Shown one piece after another: positions 16,123 to 27,122 of a DNA stretch of 42,065 nucleotides. The first letter of the stretch is position 1. Every line of letters starts with the position of its first letter. The notes below the pieces were generated by a model. It made no database searches. It saw only the letters and a program-made list of their open reading frames with translations, and was not told the origin of the DNA. Position numbers and translations under genes: made by a program. The DNA comes from Betaproteobacteria bacterium (GTDB taxonomy: Bacteria > Pseudomonadota > Gammaproteobacteria > Burkholderiales > Thiobacillaceae): the NCBI GenBank assembly GCA_016234655.1, contig JACRAU010000023.1:1-42065 (forward strand). Reading direction: 5' to 3'.

Positions 16123-16611
16123 ATGCCTTCCTTCGATATCGTGTCCGAAGTGGACAAGCAGGAACTCAAGAACGCGGTCGACCAGGCCAACAAGGAGATC
16201 GCCAACCGCTTCGACTTCAAGGGCTCGGATGCCCGGATCGAGCAGGCCGAGTTCGTGCTGACCGTGTTCGCCGACGACGACTTCAAGCTCGATCAGGTGC
16301 AGGAGGTGTTGAACGGCAAGCTGGTCAAGCGCGGCATCGACATTCGCGCGCTCGACATCGCCGAGAAGACCGAGAAGGTTTCCGGCAACAAGGTCAAGCG
16401 CCAGGTCACGGTGAAGAACGGTATCGAGACCGAACTGGCCAAGAAGATCGTCAGAGAGATCAAGGACAGCAAGCTCAAGGCCACCGCCAGCATCCAGGGT
16501 GAGAGCGTGCGCGTCTCCGGCGCCAAGAAGGACGTGCTGCAAGAGGCCATCGCGTTGCTGCGGAAAGCGATCACCGAGGCGCCGTTGCAGTTCCAGAATT
16601 TCCGCGATTAG
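16123..16611 (+). CDS. yajQ: YajQ family nucleotide/c-di-GMP-binding protein
   Basis: A 162-residue protein with the whole YajQ pattern: [101 protein letters not shown]. It has two ferredoxin-like folds. Some homologues bind c-di-GMP and act on transcription; others bind tRNA or nucleotides. The two GGDEF-EAL proteins in this window make a c-di-GMP link plausible but not shown. It is the last gene of the argG-ppnP-BPH-yajQ run, and its stop overlaps the convergent pcm stop. Confidence 0.95.
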   Translation: MPSFDIVSEVDKQELKNAVDQANKEIANRFDFKGSDARIEQAEFVLTVFADDDFKLDQVQEVLNGKLVKRGIDIRALDIAEKTEKVSGNKVKRQVTVKNGIETELAKKIVREIKDSKLKATASIQGESVRVSGAKKDVLQEAIALLRKAITEAPLQFQNFRD

Positions 16612-17270
16612 TCGGCGCCGTGGCCGCCGGTCAACGGCACGAAGGCCACGCCGAGCACTTGGCGGGTATGCAGGCCGCCGTCTTTTGTCTTCTCGACCAC
16701 TTCCAACTCCTGTATCTCGCCGGGTAGGCCGACCGGGATGACCAGCCGGCCGCCCGGTTTGAGTTGCTCGATCAAGGGCTGCGGGATATGGGGCGCGGCG
16801 GCGGTGACGACGATGCCGTCGTAGGGCGCGTGTTCCGGCCAGCCGCCGTAGCCGTCGCACCGGCGCAGCTCGATGTTGCGATAGCCCAGCCGGCTGAGCC
16901 GTTCGGCGGCTTCGGTCGCCAGCGGCTCGACGATCTCGGTCGTATAGACCCGCTGCACCAGCTCGGCCAGCACCGCCGCCTGATAGCCCGAGCCGGTGCC
17001 GATTTCGAGGATCGTGTCGCCCGGTTCGGGCGCGAGCAGGTCGGTCATCAAGGCCACGATATAGGGCTGGGAGATGGTCTGGCCGTGGCCGATCGGCACC
17101 GGTCCGTCGCGGAAGGCCAGATGGCGCAAGCTATCCGGCAAGAAGCGCTCGCGCGGCACCTTGGCCATCGCCGCCATCACGCGCGGATCGAGCGCGTCCT
17201 TGCCGATCGAGTGCCGGGTCAGTTCCACCTCGATCTCGATGTCGCGCAGCATGGCCTGCCTCTGCGTCAT
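16608..17270 (-). CDS. pcm: protein-L-isoaspartate O-methyltransferase Pcm
   Basis: A 220-residue SAM methyltransferase that repairs isoaspartyl residues in aged proteins. Motif I is [18 protein letters not shown]. The N-terminal [21 protein letters not shown] is diagnostic of PCMT, and later [25 protein letters not shown] and [12 protein letters not shown] motifs are present. ATG 17270 has GAGG eight bases before it; a TTG at 17297 overlapping the upstream stop is also possible. It is directly downstream of an exported methyltransferase gene. Its stop shares bases with the yajQ stop on the opposite strand. Confidence 0.94.
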   Translation of the reverse strand: MTQRQAMLRDIEIEVELTRHSIGKDALDPRVMAAMAKVPRERFLPDSLRHLAFRDGPVPIGHGQTISQPYIVALMTDLLAPEPGDTILEIGTGSGYQAAVLAELVQRVYTTEIVEPLATEAAERLSRLGYRNIELRRCDGYGGWPEHAPYDGIVVTAAAPHIPQPLIEQLKPGGRLVIPVGLPGEIQELEVVEKTKDGGLHTRQVLGVAFVPLTGGHGAD

Positions 17271-17293
17271 GTGGGGCGCCTCGTCCGGGCCGG

Positions 17294-18007
17294 TCAATCG
17301 GGCTTCTCGAAACGCAGGAAGTAGTTCTCGGTCAGCAGCGGCAAGTCATCCAGCAGGCGGAAGCCGGCCATTTCGATCTCGCGCGTCACGATGGCCTTGT
17401 CCGTCCGTACGTGACCCAGCACCCAGGCGGACGACAGGCCGGGAATCTTCTCGTAATCGATGACGACCAGTTGCCCGCCCGGCTTGAGGGCGGCGCGGAT
17501 CGCCGCCAGCATGCTCTGCGGATATTCGAAGTGATGGTAGCTATCGCAGACGAAGGCCAGGTCGAGGCTGTCGGGCGGGATGCCCAGCGCGTCGGGCGGG
17601 TTGACGATGCCGACGATGTTGTCGATGCCTTGTCGCTTGGCCGTGCGTTGAATGGCCTCGATGAAGTATGCGGCGATGTCCACCGCGTAGACCTTGCCGT
17701 TCGGGGCCACCGCCGGGGCGAACAACAGGCTGAAAAAACCGGTGCCGGCACCGATGTCCGCCACGTTCATGCCGGGGCCGAGCTTGAGCGCGGCCGATAT
17801 CGCCCGGCGTTTGGCATACACCTCGCGGCCTTCGCTCTCGAAGGCTTTTTTCCATTGATCGAAATCGGGAGTGGCGTAGGGCGCGTTGATGCCGGGCGCG
17901 ACGCTTGTCTCCTTGGCTCGCGCGGGCAACTGGCCGGCGATGCCGTAGAGGCAAAGCAGGCCGACGGCAAGGAGACGAGGCAAGATGGAGCGGGATTTCG
18001 CGCGCAT
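17294..18007 (-). CDS. SAM-dependent methyltransferase with signal peptide
   Basis: A 237-residue protein with an N-terminal signal peptide (ILPRLLAVGLLCLYGIAGQLPARA) followed by a class I methyltransferase domain: MNVADIGAGTGFFSLLFAPAVA (motif I), KVYAVDIA (acidic loop), SLDLAFVCDSYHHFEYP, and LKPGGQLVVIDYEK. Its match to the family is good. AAGGA seven bases before ATG 18007 sets the start; ATG 18025 is an alternative. Export is odd, because SAM is not known to be abundant in the periplasm. The N-terminal segment may instead be a membrane anchor or a lipid-facing helix. The substrate is unknown. It lies upstream of pcm in the same direction. Confidence 0.85.
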   Translation of the reverse strand: MRAKSRSILPRLLAVGLLCLYGIAGQLPARAKETSVAPGINAPYATPDFDQWKKAFESEGREVYAKRRAISAALKLGPGMNVADIGAGTGFFSLLFAPAVAPNGKVYAVDIAAYFIEAIQRTAKRQGIDNIVGIVNPPDALGIPPDSLDLAFVCDSYHHFEYPQSMLAAIRAALKPGGQLVVIDYEKIPGLSSAWVLGHVRTDKAIVTREIEMAGFRLLDDLPLLTENYFLRFEKPD

Positions 18008-18066
18008 GCGTGAGTCCTTTCGCATTGCGCTAACCATAGCCTATCGCCGCGGGAAAGGCCACCGGC

Positions 18067-20739
18067 TCAGGCAACCCGCGCTGCCGTGTCGGTGTGATTC
18101 TCGCTCGTTGGGAGTTCCAGCCAGAAGGTACTGCCTTCGCCGATCCGGCTCTCGAACCCGACATGGCTATGCATGGCATTGGCCAGGCGCTGGCAGATGG
18201 TCAGCCCGATGCCGGTGCCCTCGATATTGCTGCCCTCGCGGCCCGCGCGGTTGAACGGCTGGAAGATGACGCTCGCCATGTTGGCGGGAATGCCGTGGCC
18301 GGTATCGGATACGATCAGGCGAACGGCCCCGCCCGGGCTTGGGCTGGCGGCCAATGAGACCTGGCCGCCTTCGCGGTTGTATTTGATTGCGTTCGAGATC
18401 AGGTTGAGCATGATCTGCTTTGTCCGCGTGCGGTCGGCATGGATGTGCAGCCCGGCCGCGGGCGGGGTCAGTTCGAGCCGAATGCCTTGCCGCGTGGCCA
18501 GCGGCCACGATAGCCGCAGGCAGTCTTCCAACAGCACGCCCGGGTCGAGATGCTCGGGCTTGATCTCGATTTTCCCGGCCTCGATTTGGGATAGATCGAG
18601 CACCTCGTTGATCAGCTCCAAGAGGTGCGCGCTGGCGCGGTTGATTTCTTGCACGCAGTCGCGCTGCTCGTTACCCAACTTGGGATCCAGTTCCAAGAGT
18701 TGCGCGTAGCCCATGATCGCGTTCATGGGCGTGCGTAATTCGTGGCTCATGCTGGCGAGGAACAGGCTCTTCGCGCGGCTGGCCTGTTCCGCCGCCACCT
18801 TGGCGTCGAGGATATCCGCTTCGGCCCGTTTACGCTCGCCGATGTCGCGCAGCATGCCGGTGAATATGCGTTTGCCTCTAAGCTGTAATTTCTCGACCGC
18901 CAATTCCATCGGGAAGGCCTCGCCGTCGTTGCGCAGGCCCTCGATCTCGCGGCGCCTACCCAAAATGCCGGCATGTCCCGTGCGCGGCCCTGGCTCAAGC
19001 AGGGCGCGGTACTCGGCGCGATAGGGCGGCGCCAAGAGGGTGGTGAAATCCCTGCCCACGGCCTCGCCATGGTCGTGGCCGAATATCTGTTCCACCGCCC
19101 AGTTCAGGCTATCGATGCGGCCCTCGGCATCGGTGGTGAAGATGCCCTCGATCGAGGTGTCCACGACCGCCGTCAACCGTGCCTCGTGTTCGCGCGACAA
19201 GGCGGCGGCGGCCTCGCTTTCGCGGGCACGGGCCAGGGCGAGCTGCCAAAGCCAGAGCGTGGCGCCGAGCAGGCCGGCGGTGATCAGGCCGGTGGCCAGC
19301 ACGGATGAGGGCAGCCTCGATACCTGGCCGTCCAGGTAAGCGGCGTCGTGCTCGACGTGAATCTTGATCTCGGGTGCATTGCGCAGGGCTTGCCAGGTGT
19401 CGTGGCCATGGCTCGACGCGACGGCGGGGCCGTCGAGATAGCCGGTCGAGGCCAGCGGTTTGCCGTCCGCATATAGCGCGGCGCGGGTGTGCTGCGGCAG
19501 CAGGGCGATGCTGGCCTGTTCCAGCAAGCGATCGAGTTGGATCGGCGCGACCAGATAGCCATCGAGCTTGTCGCCGATGAACAGCGCGCGAAAACCCAGG
19601 ATGGCGCTGCCGCCCTGCACCAAATGCAAGGGCGCGGTGAAGACGCTGTCGTCGCCGCGGTTGGCGCGGGCCGCCTCCAGGGCCTGCCGCCGCGTGGTGT
19701 CGCGGCCGAGGTCGAGGCCGAGCGCGGCCTCGTTGCCTTCGAGCGGCACGACCCAGCGCAAGACGCCTTGCTTGTCCGCCATTTCGATCGCCTGGAAACC
19801 GTGGTCGCTGGCTTGGATCAAGGCGTCGGCCCGCCATAGCGGGCGCGCGATGCCGCCAGCGCGCTCCCAGCGTTGGGCTATGGCCTCCAGTATCTGTTTC
19901 TTGCGATAGAGGTCGGTGTCGATGGCCTGCGCGATGGCTTGGGTGACCCGGTCGATATGCGCCTGATGGTTGCGTTCCTCGTCGCGCCGCATGATGTCCC
20001 AGGTCAGCAGCGTGCTGGCGGCGATGGCCAGTGCCGCCAGCACGCTGGCCAGGCGTAGGACGAGCAAGGGATCGAAACTGCTCTCGGCCAAGGCCAGCAG
20101 CACGAGATCGAGCCCGAGCACGATGCAGGCGATGGCGGTCAAAGCCGACATATTGGTGTAGCCGGTCCAGGCTTGCAGTGCCTCGGTACCGGTCAGATCG
20201 CCGATCAGCCCGTTGAGGCCGATGAAAATGACGAGGGTGCCCAGAGCGATCACGCCGGTCTTGCCATGGCGGCCGGCCGCCCAGCGCGTATTGGCCAGCA
20301 GCAGGCCGCCGCCGATGAAGAAAAAGGCCAAGGCGGCGCTGAACGCCATGCGCCCGCCCTGGGCGGATGCGCCCGAGGCCTGATGGAACAGGCCGCCGAT
20401 ATATAGATTGATGCCCGTCCAATGTTCGATCAAGACCAGGCCGGCGAAGGCGGCAAGGCCGAGGCCGATGGTCGCCGCCGCCAGCCGCCAGCCACGTCGG
20501 CCGAGCAGCGTGGCGCCGCCGGCCAGAAACACCAGCAGCGCGGAATTGAACTGCATCGGCATCTTGCCTTCGGCCAGCAGCCAGTCGCCCTGTTGCATCT
20601 TCCAGGCGAGCATCACCGCCATGCCCAATGCCATGGCGGCGGCGGCGAGGATCGGCACGAGGCTGTTCAAGCGGCGGGGAAACACGATATTGGGAGGATG
20701 GGTCGATGACGGCCGAATGCTATCAGTAGTTTGTGACAT
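18067..20739 (-). CDS. membrane sensor histidine kinase (7-TM, CHASE, PAS)
   Basis: An 890-residue kinase. About seven N-terminal helices form a MASE-like block (residues about 25-245). A periplasmic CHASE-type domain follows (about 260-460; motif EGNEAALGLDLGRD and DDSVFTAPLHLVQGG), then a further helix (about 475-495) and a PAS domain with PAC segment (about 510-640). The HisKA domain carries phosphoacceptor His near 666 in SMSHELRTPMNAI. The HATPase has NLISNAIKYN, DTGHGIP and GTGIGLTI. No cognate response regulator gene is adjacent. CHASE domains often sense small ligands. The start at 20739 has no clear ribosome-binding site. It is divergent from tex. Confidence 0.9.
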   Translation of the reverse strand: MSQTTDSIRPSSTHPPNIVFPRRLNSLVPILAAAAMALGMAVMLAWKMQQGDWLLAEGKMPMQFNSALLVFLAGGATLLGRRGWRLAAATIGLGLAAFAGLVLIEHWTGINLYIGGLFHQASGASAQGGRMAFSAALAFFFIGGGLLLANTRWAAGRHGKTGVIALGTLVIFIGLNGLIGDLTGTEALQAWTGYTNMSALTAIACIVLGLDLVLLALAESSFDPLLVLRLASVLAALAIAASTLLTWDIMRRDEERNHQAHIDRVTQAIAQAIDTDLYRKKQILEAIAQRWERAGGIARPLWRADALIQASDHGFQAIEMADKQGVLRWVVPLEGNEAALGLDLGRDTTRRQALEAARANRGDDSVFTAPLHLVQGGSAILGFRALFIGDKLDGYLVAPIQLDRLLEQASIALLPQHTRAALYADGKPLASTGYLDGPAVASSHGHDTWQALRNAPEIKIHVEHDAAYLDGQVSRLPSSVLATGLITAGLLGATLWLWQLALARARESEAAAALSREHEARLTAVVDTSIEGIFTTDAEGRIDSLNWAVEQIFGHDHGEAVGRDFTTLLAPPYRAEYRALLEPGPRTGHAGILGRRREIEGLRNDGEAFPMELAVEKLQLRGKRIFTGMLRDIGERKRAEADILDAKVAAEQASRAKSLFLASMSHELRTPMNAIMGYAQLLELDPKLGNEQRDCVQEINRASAHLLELINEVLDLSQIEAGKIEIKPEHLDPGVLLEDCLRLSWPLATRQGIRLELTPPAAGLHIHADRTRTKQIMLNLISNAIKYNREGGQVSLAASPSPGGAVRLIVSDTGHGIPANMASVIFQPFNRAGREGSNIEGTGIGLTICQRLANAMHSHVGFESRIGEGSTFWLELPTSENHTDTAARVA

Positions 20740-20889
20740 AGAGGCAATGACTTGATTGTGGAAAAAACATCCATGTTCCTGCGAGTAATTGAATAGCCCG
20801 TGCCGGCGCGATCACAGGCTGTCAAGCCTTGCCATGATCGGGTTTTGCCGCCATCCTGCCGGCCTTTCGGAAACCCCTAGCGACGGAAC

Positions 20890-23202
20890 ATGCTGCCTCC
20901 CATCGAATCCCGCATTGCCCAAGAACTCAGCGTTGCCGACAAGCAGGTCGCCGCCGCCGTCGCCCTGCTCGACGAGGGCGCCACCGTGCCCTTCGTCGCC
21001 CGTTACCGCAAGGAGGCCACCGGCGGCCTGGACGACACCCAGTTGCGCCACCTGGCCGAACGTCTGGGCTATCTGCGCGAGTTGGAGGAGCGGCGCGCGG
21101 CGGTTATCGCCAGCATCGACGAGCAAGGCAAGCTTACGCCGGAACTGCGGGCCGACGTGATGCAGGCCGACACCAAGCAGCGGCTGGAAGACCTGTATCT
21201 GCCCTACAAGCCCAAGCGCCGGACCAAGGCCCAGATCGCCAAGGAGGCCGGGTTGGAGCCCTTGGCCGATGCCTTGCTGGCCGACCCGAGCCTGAGCCCC
21301 GAGGCGGAGGCCGAGAAATATCTCGACGCCGATAAGGGCGTGGCCGACGTTAAGGCCGCGCTCGACGGCGCCCGCCAGATACTGATGGAGCGCTTCGGCG
21401 AGGATGCCGACCTGCTGGGCCGGCTGCGCCAGCACCTGGCCGAGCATGGCGTGCTGGTCGCCAAGCTGGTCGAGGGCAAGGCGGAGGCGGGCGCCAAGTT
21501 CCGCGACTACTTCGAATACGACGAGGCCTGGAAGCTGATCCCGTCGCATCGCGCCTTGGCCCTGTTCCGCGGCCGCAACGAGGGCGTGCTGCGGGTGGAA
21601 CTCAAGCTGCCCGAAGAATTGTCGGCCGAGCCCGGCGTGACGCTGCCGAACAGCTGCGAAGGCATGGTCGCCAGCCATTTCCGCATCCGCAATGCCGAAC
21701 GGCCGGCCGACCGCTGGTTGCTCGACACCGTGCGCTGGGCCTGGCGGGTAAAGCTCGGTCTGCACCTGGAATTGGAGCTGATGAACCAGTTGTTCGAGCG
21801 GGCCGAGGCCGAGGCGATCCGCGTCTTCGACCAGAACCTGAAGGACCTGCTGCTCGCCGCGCCGGCCGGGCCGCGCGCGGTGATCGGCCTCGACCCGGGC
21901 ATTCGCACCGGGGTGAAGGTGGCCGTGGTCGACCGCACCGGCAAGCTGCTCGACACCGCGACCGTCTATCCGCACGAGCCGCGCCGCGATTGGGACGGCG
22001 CCTTGCATACGCTGACGCAATTGGCGAAGAAACATGGCGCCGAGCTGATCAGCATCGGCAACGGCACCGCCTCGCGCGAGACCGACAAGCTGGCGGCCGA
22101 TCTGATGAAGCGGCAGCCGGAATTGAAGCTGACCAAGATCGTGGTGAGCGAGGCCGGCGCCTCGGTCTATTCCGCCTCGGAGTTCGCCGCCAAGGAATTC
22201 CCGCAACTCGATGTCAGCCTGCGCGGCGCGGTGTCCATCGCCCGCCGCCTGCAAGACCCGCTGGCCGAGCTGGTCAAGATCGAACCCAAGGCCATCGGTG
22301 TCGGCCAGTATCAGCACGACGTGTCGCAGGTGAAGCTGGCGCAGTCGCTCGACGCCGTGGTCGAGGACTGCGTCAACGCGGTCGGGGTCGACGTCAACAC
22401 CGCTTCGGTGCCGCTCTTGGCCCAGGTCTCCGGCCTCAACGCGACGCTCGCCGCCAACATCGTGGCCCATCGCGACGCCAACGGCCCCTTCGCCAACCGC
22501 GAGGCGCTGAAGTCCGTGCCGCGCCTGGGGCCGAAGACCTTCGAGCAGGCCGCCGGCTTCCTGCGCGTGCCCAATGGCGACAACCCGCTCGACGCCTCGG
22601 CGGTGCACCCGGAGTCCTATCCGTTGGTCGAGCGCATCCTGGCCGAGGTGCGGAAGGGCGTGAAGGAGGTGATCGGCGATGCCGCCACGTTGAAGCGGCT
22701 CGAACCGGCGCGCTTTACCGACGACCAGTTCGGCCTGCCGACCGTGCGCGACATCCTGAAGGAATTGGAGAAGCCCGGCCGCGACCCGCGGCCCGAGTTC
22801 AAGACCGCCAGCTTCAAGGAGGGCGTCGAGGGGCTGAAGGACCTGCAACCCGGCATGCAATTGGAGGGCGTGGTGACCAACGTCACCAACTTCGGCGCCT
22901 TCGTCGACATCGGCGTGCACCAGGACGGCCTGGTCCATGTCTCGGCCCTGGCCGACAAGTTCGTCAAGGACCCGCGCGAGGTGGTCAAGGCCGGCGACGT
23001 GGTGCGGGTGAAGGTGGTCGAGGTCGATCTCGCCCGCAAGCGCATCGCGTTGACCCTGCGCCTGGGCGATGCGGTGGACAAACGCCAGCCCGAACACGCG
23101 ATGCCGTCGCGGCATGGAAGGCCTCAAGCCAAACCGAAAGAGCCGGCCAAGGCCGGCGGTGCGCTGGCCGACGCCATGGCGCGGGCGATGGGCCGGGGCT
23201 AG
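20890..23202 (+). CDS. tex: Tex family transcription accessory protein
   Basis: A 770-residue protein. It has the N-terminal Tex helical region ([20 protein letters not shown]), a YqgF/RNase H-like domain ([33 protein letters not shown]), paired helix-hairpin-helix motifs ([33 protein letters not shown]), and a C-terminal S1 RNA-binding domain ([21 protein letters not shown]). Tex binds nucleic acid and affects transcription and, in some pathogens, virulence genes. The length is normal. It converges with the next gene, which ends 13 bases later. Confidence 0.95.
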   Translation: MLPPIESRIAQELSVADKQVAAAVALLDEGATVPFVARYRKEATGGLDDTQLRHLAERLGYLRELEERRAAVIASIDEQGKLTPELRADVMQADTKQRLEDLYLPYKPKRRTKAQIAKEAGLEPLADALLADPSLSPEAEAEKYLDADKGVADVKAALDGARQILMERFGEDADLLGRLRQHLAEHGVLVAKLVEGKAEAGAKFRDYFEYDEAWKLIPSHRALALFRGRNEGVLRVELKLPEELSAEPGVTLPNSCEGMVASHFRIRNAERPADRWLLDTVRWAWRVKLGLHLELELMNQLFERAEAEAIRVFDQNLKDLLLAAPAGPRAVIGLDPGIRTGVKVAVVDRTGKLLDTATVYPHEPRRDWDGALHTLTQLAKKHGAELISIGNGTASRETDKLAADLMKRQPELKLTKIVVSEAGASVYSASEFAAKEFPQLDVSLRGAVSIARRLQDPLAELVKIEPKAIGVGQYQHDVSQVKLAQSLDAVVEDCVNAVGVDVNTASVPLLAQVSGLNATLAANIVAHRDANGPFANREALKSVPRLGPKTFEQAAGFLRVPNGDNPLDASAVHPESYPLVERILAEVRKGVKEVIGDAATLKRLEPARFTDDQFGLPTVRDILKELEKPGRDPRPEFKTASFKEGVEGLKDLQPGMQLEGVVTNVTNFGAFVDIGVHQDGLVHVSALADKFVKDPREVVKAGDVVRVKVVEVDLARKRIALTLRLGDAVDKRQPEHAMPSRHGRPQAKPKEPAKAGGALADAMARAMGRG

Positions 23203-23215
23203 CGGAAGTGGCAGG

Positions 23216-26200
23216 CTAGCGGTCGTTCGTGGCGGCGGCTTGGTTCTGACGCACCAAATCCACGATCCGCTCGGCCGCTACGGGCGGGCTGAAGAAATAG
23301 CCTTGCAGGTAGTCGCAGGCATGGCCGCGCAGGAAGTCGAATTGCGCGTCCTGTTCGGCGCCTTCCGCTATGACCTTCATGTTCAAGCTCTTCGCGATGG
23401 CAATGATCGCGCGGACCAGGGAGGCATCCTCCGAGTTGGAGCCGATGCCGCGCACGAAGGATTGGTCGATCTTGAGCTTGTCGATTGGGAAGCGTTTCAG
23501 ATAGCTCAGCGACGAATAGCCGGTGCCGAAGTCGTCTATCGCCAGCGTGATGTCCAGCAGCTTGAACTCGGCCAGGGTGGCCGCCACCATGGCGTCGGCC
23601 CCGTCCAGCAGCAGGCTTTCGGTGATCTCCAATTCAAGTAGGCTCGGCTCCAGCCGGGTTTCGGCCAGGATCGACTTCAATAGGGCGACCAGGTTGGCCT
23701 GCTTGAATTGCCGGGCCGAGAGATTGATGGCGACACGGAGATTCGGCAGGCCCTGGTCTTGCCAGGCCCTGGCCTGGCGGCAAGCCGTGCGCAATACCCA
23801 TTCGCCGATCGGCACGATCAAGCCGCTCTCTTCGGCGACGGGGATGAACTCCGCCGGCGGCACGAGGCCTCTTTCCGGATGCCGCCAGCGGATCAAGGCC
23901 TCGACCCCGGCGATCCCGCCTGTCGCAAGATCGAGCTGGGGTTGGTAATCCAGGAAGAATTCGCCGCGCTCCAAGGCATGGCGCAGGCCGGTCGCCATGG
24001 CCAGCCGCCGTTCCGCCTGGCTGGTCATCTCGGCGGAGTAGAAACGGAAATTGTTGCGGCCCGAGTCCTTGGCCTGGTACATGGCCGAATCCGCGTTCCG
24101 GATCAGGGCCTGGGTGTCGCTGCCGTCGAAGGGCGACAGAGTGATGCCGATGCTGCACGAAATGAACAGCTCGTTGCCGCCGGCATGGAAGGGTTTGACG
24201 AACTCGTCGAGGATCTTCTGCGCGATCAGCGCGATGTCCTCGACGTTCGCCACGTCGGCCAGGGCGATGGCGAATTCGTCGCCGCCCATGCGGGCGACGG
24301 TGTCGTCGTTGCGCAGGCAGCCGAGCAGCCTGGCGGCGGCGGTCTTCAGCAAGGCGTCGCCCACTTCGTGGCCCAGGGTATCGTTGACTACCTTGAAGTG
24401 GTCGAGGTCGAGCAGCATCAGGCCGACGATCTTTTGCCGCCGCTCGGCGGCCGTGATGGCCTGGCTCAGCCGGTCCTGGAACAAGGTGCGGTTGGGCAGG
24501 CCGGTCAGTCCGTCGTAATAGCCCAGGTAGTGCAGCCGCCGTTCGGCCTCTTGCAGTTCCGTCACGTCCTGGGCCAGGGAGACGACGCCGATCACGCGCT
24601 TGTTTTCGTCGATCAGAGGGGTGTTGTACCACTCGCAGACGATGGTTTTGCCTTGTTTGGTGACGTTCTTGTTCGCGCTGCGGAAGCCGCCCTCGCGTTT
24701 TTCCAGCAGGGCGTGCCATAGGCCGTCGACATGGAGCCTGGCTTCGTCGGGTACGATCAATTCGGTGGCATGCCGGCCCATCGCCTCGGTCTTGGTATAG
24801 CCGAAGATGGCCTCCGCCGCCGGGTTCCAGTCCGCGACCTCGAAGGCGGTGTTCCATTCGATCACCGCGAGCGGGGTCTGCTGGAAGTGCAGGGCGAGCC
24901 GTTGCGTGGATTCGTGCAGCGCCGCCTCGGCCCGCTTGCGCTCGGTGATGTCGCGGTCGACGCCGCGATAGCCCCGGAACGTGCCGTGCTCGTCGAACAC
25001 CGGCACGCCGCTGGTTTCGAGCACGACGATGTGGCCATCCTTGTGCAGGTTGTTGTTCTCCAGCGCGGTGAAGGGCTTGCGCTCGCCGGCGATGGCGACG
25101 AATCTCTCCGCCAGCCGCCTGGCCTCGTCGGCCGGCATCAGGTCGAACGGGGTCTTGCCGAGGATGTCTGCCGGCGCATGGCCCAGAATCTCCTTCACCT
25201 TGGGGCTGGCATAGGTATAGCGCCAGTCGGTGTCGATCTCCCATATCCAGTCGCTCACGCTCTCGACCAGGGAGCGGAAGCGCTTCTCGCTGTCCAGCAA
25301 GGCCAGGCGGGAGGTGTCGAGGCGTTTTTCCACCCGGCCGGTGATGAAATAGAAAAGCGCCAGCAGCATGCCGCCGACGGCGAAGCCGAACCAGCCCATG
25401 GCCCAGGTGTGGCGGCGGTTTTCCGTGGCCAGATCGGTCATGTCCTTGACCATCAGCATGTGGCCGACTTCACGCCCGCCCATCTCGAACAGCGGCACCG
25501 ATAGGGACTGCAAGACGCGCTCGCCGTCGCTTGTTTTGATTCGGGTGTGGCTATGCGTATGGGCCTCCGCGAGCAGGGAGAGGATGGTCTTGGTCAACGC
25601 CTTCTTGGGGCGATAGGTGATGACCGATTCTTGTAGTAGGTTCCATTCCGCCTGGCGGCTGAGCATGGCCATGCCGGCCCGCCAGTCCTGTTGCTTGAGA
25701 TGTTGCTTGTCGATGGTGATATGGAGGTCGGTGCCGTTCAGTGCGTTCAGCCGATCGATCAGGTGCTCGATCTCTTCACCCAGCTCGATGTAACCGATCA
25801 GGCGGCCTTGCGCATGCCAAGGAAACACCACCCTCAGGGTAAAGGTGCCCAGCGGGCCGAGTTCCAGGCCGGACGCCGGCTTGCCGGTCGATTCGGCCTG
25901 TTTCGCGCTGACGCGATCGATCTTGTCGCCATGGCGCTCGGGCTGGTGCACGCGCAGGAAATTGACGCGGTCGGGGGCATGGAAATAAATATGGCTGACG
26001 CGGTACTGCGTGCGCAGCCGTTCGAAGATGGGCAGGCTGTGTTGCAACAGTTCGGCCCGGTCCCGCTTTTGCATGGCATGGATCAGGGCCGGGTCCCGCA
26101 TGAGCAAATCGGTTGCCGTCGCCAGCTTTTCGGTATCGCCCTCCATTGCGGCTTTGTAGGCCTTTTGGCTGGATGCGAAGGAACCATCGACGAAATTCTT

Positions 26201-26341
26201 GGTGTAGCCCTCTTCCTGCAAGGAGAAGTAATAGATGAAGGCCATGCCCAGCGCCACCAACGACAGCGTCAGCGGGACCAGGATCGCGAGTTTGAGGCTG
26301 GCCTTGGGGAGCGGTGGTTGCATTGTTGTCGATTCGTCCAT
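23216..26341 (-). CDS. dCACHE-PAS-PAS-GGDEF-EAL c-di-GMP turnover protein
   Basis: A 1041-residue membrane sensor. A first helix ([22 protein letters not shown]) and a second near residue 325 enclose a periplasmic double-CACHE-like domain ([19 protein letters not shown]). Two PAS domains follow (about 350-480 and 485-610). The GGDEF domain has an intact MGGDEF near residue 686, preceded by an RNDD product-inhibition site. The EAL domain has [12 protein letters not shown] near 814, [19 protein letters not shown] and ITESLLLD. Both synthase and hydrolase motifs look intact, so the activity may be bifunctional. Start 26341 is the first Met; ATG 26323 is possible. A YcbL-type gene lies downstream of its start on the same strand. 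Confidence 0.93.
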   Translation of the reverse strand: MDESTTMQPPLPKASLKLAILVPLTLSLVALGMAFIYYFSLQEEGYTKNFVDGSFASSQKAYKAAMEGDTEKLATATDLLMRDPALIHAMQKRDRAELLQHSLPIFERLRTQYRVSHIYFHAPDRVNFLRVHQPERHGDKIDRVSAKQAESTGKPASGLELGPLGTFTLRVVFPWHAQGRLIGYIELGEEIEHLIDRLNALNGTDLHITIDKQHLKQQDWRAGMAMLSRQAEWNLLQESVITYRPKKALTKTILSLLAEAHTHSHTRIKTSDGERVLQSLSVPLFEMGGREVGHMLMVKDMTDLATENRRHTWAMGWFGFAVGGMLLALFYFITGRVEKRLDTSRLALLDSEKRFRSLVESVSDWIWEIDTDWRYTYASPKVKEILGHAPADILGKTPFDLMPADEARRLAERFVAIAGERKPFTALENNNLHKDGHIVVLETSGVPVFDEHGTFRGYRGVDRDITERKRAEAALHESTQRLALHFQQTPLAVIEWNTAFEVADWNPAAEAIFGYTKTEAMGRHATELIVPDEARLHVDGLWHALLEKREGGFRSANKNVTKQGKTIVCEWYNTPLIDENKRVIGVVSLAQDVTELQEAERRLHYLGYYDGLTGLPNRTLFQDRLSQAITAAERRQKIVGLMLLDLDHFKVVNDTLGHEVGDALLKTAAARLLGCLRNDDTVARMGGDEFAIALADVANVEDIALIAQKILDEFVKPFHAGGNELFISCSIGITLSPFDGSDTQALIRNADSAMYQAKDSGRNNFRFYSAEMTSQAERRLAMATGLRHALERGEFFLDYQPQLDLATGGIAGVEALIRWRHPERGLVPPAEFIPVAEESGLIVPIGEWVLRTACRQARAWQDQGLPNLRVAINLSARQFKQANLVALLKSILAETRLEPSLLELEITESLLLDGADAMVAATLAEFKLLDITLAIDDFGTGYSSLSYLKRFPIDKLKIDQSFVRGIGSNSEDASLVRAIIAIAKSLNMKVIAEGAEQDAQFDFLRGHACDYLQGYFFSPPVAAERIVDLVRQNQAAATNDR

Positions 26342-26418
26342 GCGCCGGTCAATCGGACCCGCTCCGAGGCGGCCCTATAGAGCATAGAGTTGATTCTAGA
26401 GCATGGGTACTGCGCTGT

Positions 26419-27111
26419 TTAGGCGATTTTCGATCCAAGGCCTGGGCGCAGACCTTTGTTTTTGATGTGGATCAACTTATCGTCGCCGACGAAGGGGTTG
26501 TCGCGCCGCTCGGCGCCGAAGCTGGACATCATGCCGTGGCCGGGCACGAACTCGACATCGTCGCCCAGGGGCCAGAGCTTGTTGCGGATCGAGCCGATCA
26601 ATGCTTCGTGGTTGCCGCGCGCCAGGTCGGTGCGGCCGATCGAGCCCTTGAACAGCACGTCGCCGACGAAGGCGAGCCGCTCGCCGCGATGGAAGAACAC
26701 CACATGGCCGGGCGTATGGCCGGGGCAGTGGATGACCTCCAGGGTCTCGTCGCCGATGCCGACGGTATCGCCGTCTTGCAGCCAATGGCTCGGCTGGAAC
26801 GGCTCGGTATGCGGGAAGCCGAACATCGCGGCCTGCTGCGGCAGCGAATCGAGCAGGAAGGCATCGTCCCGATGCGGGCCTTCGATGGGGATGCCAAGTT
26901 GCCGCGACAGGATGCCGGCGGCGCCGACATGGTCGATGTGGCCGTGGGTCAGCAGCAGCTTCTCCAAGGCCACGCCCTGCCGCTCGACGGCGACGAGCAG
27001 GCGCTCGATGTCGCCGCCGGGGTCGATCAGCGCGGCGCGGCCGGTGGCCTCGCACCAGACCAGCGAACAGTTCTGCTGGAAGGGCGTGACGGGGACGATG
27101 CTATAGCGCAT
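26419..27111 (-). CDS. MBL-fold metallo-hydrolase, YcbL (glyoxalase II-like) type
   Basis: A 230-residue metallo-beta-lactamase-fold enzyme with all metal ligands: THGHIDHVGA (HxHxDH), HCPGHTPGHVVF, FVGDVLF and PGHGMMSSFGAERRDNPFVG. The C-terminal PGHG...E-R-NPFV motif is typical of the YcbL group, which hydrolyses S-lactoylglutathione as type II glyoxalases. It is shorter than classical GloB and lacks the glutathione-binding helical tail. It lies between the GGDEF-EAL gene and a SYLF gene, all on the minus strand. Promoter not identified. Confidence 0.92.
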   Translation of the reverse strand: MRYSIVPVTPFQQNCSLVWCEATGRAALIDPGGDIERLLVAVERQGVALEKLLLTHGHIDHVGAAGILSRQLGIPIEGPHRDDAFLLDSLPQQAAMFGFPHTEPFQPSHWLQDGDTVGIGDETLEVIHCPGHTPGHVVFFHRGERLAFVGDVLFKGSIGRTDLARGNHEALIGSIRNKLWPLGDDVEFVPGHGMMSSFGAERRDNPFVGDDKLIHIKNKGLRPGLGSKIA

Positions 27112-27122
27112 GAGAAGCGCGT

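Noticed and set aside
26342..26418. Promoter between the GGDEF-EAL gene and the YcbL-type gene
   Set aside because: AT-rich hexamers such as CTATAG occur, but none has a matching partner at 16-18 bases.
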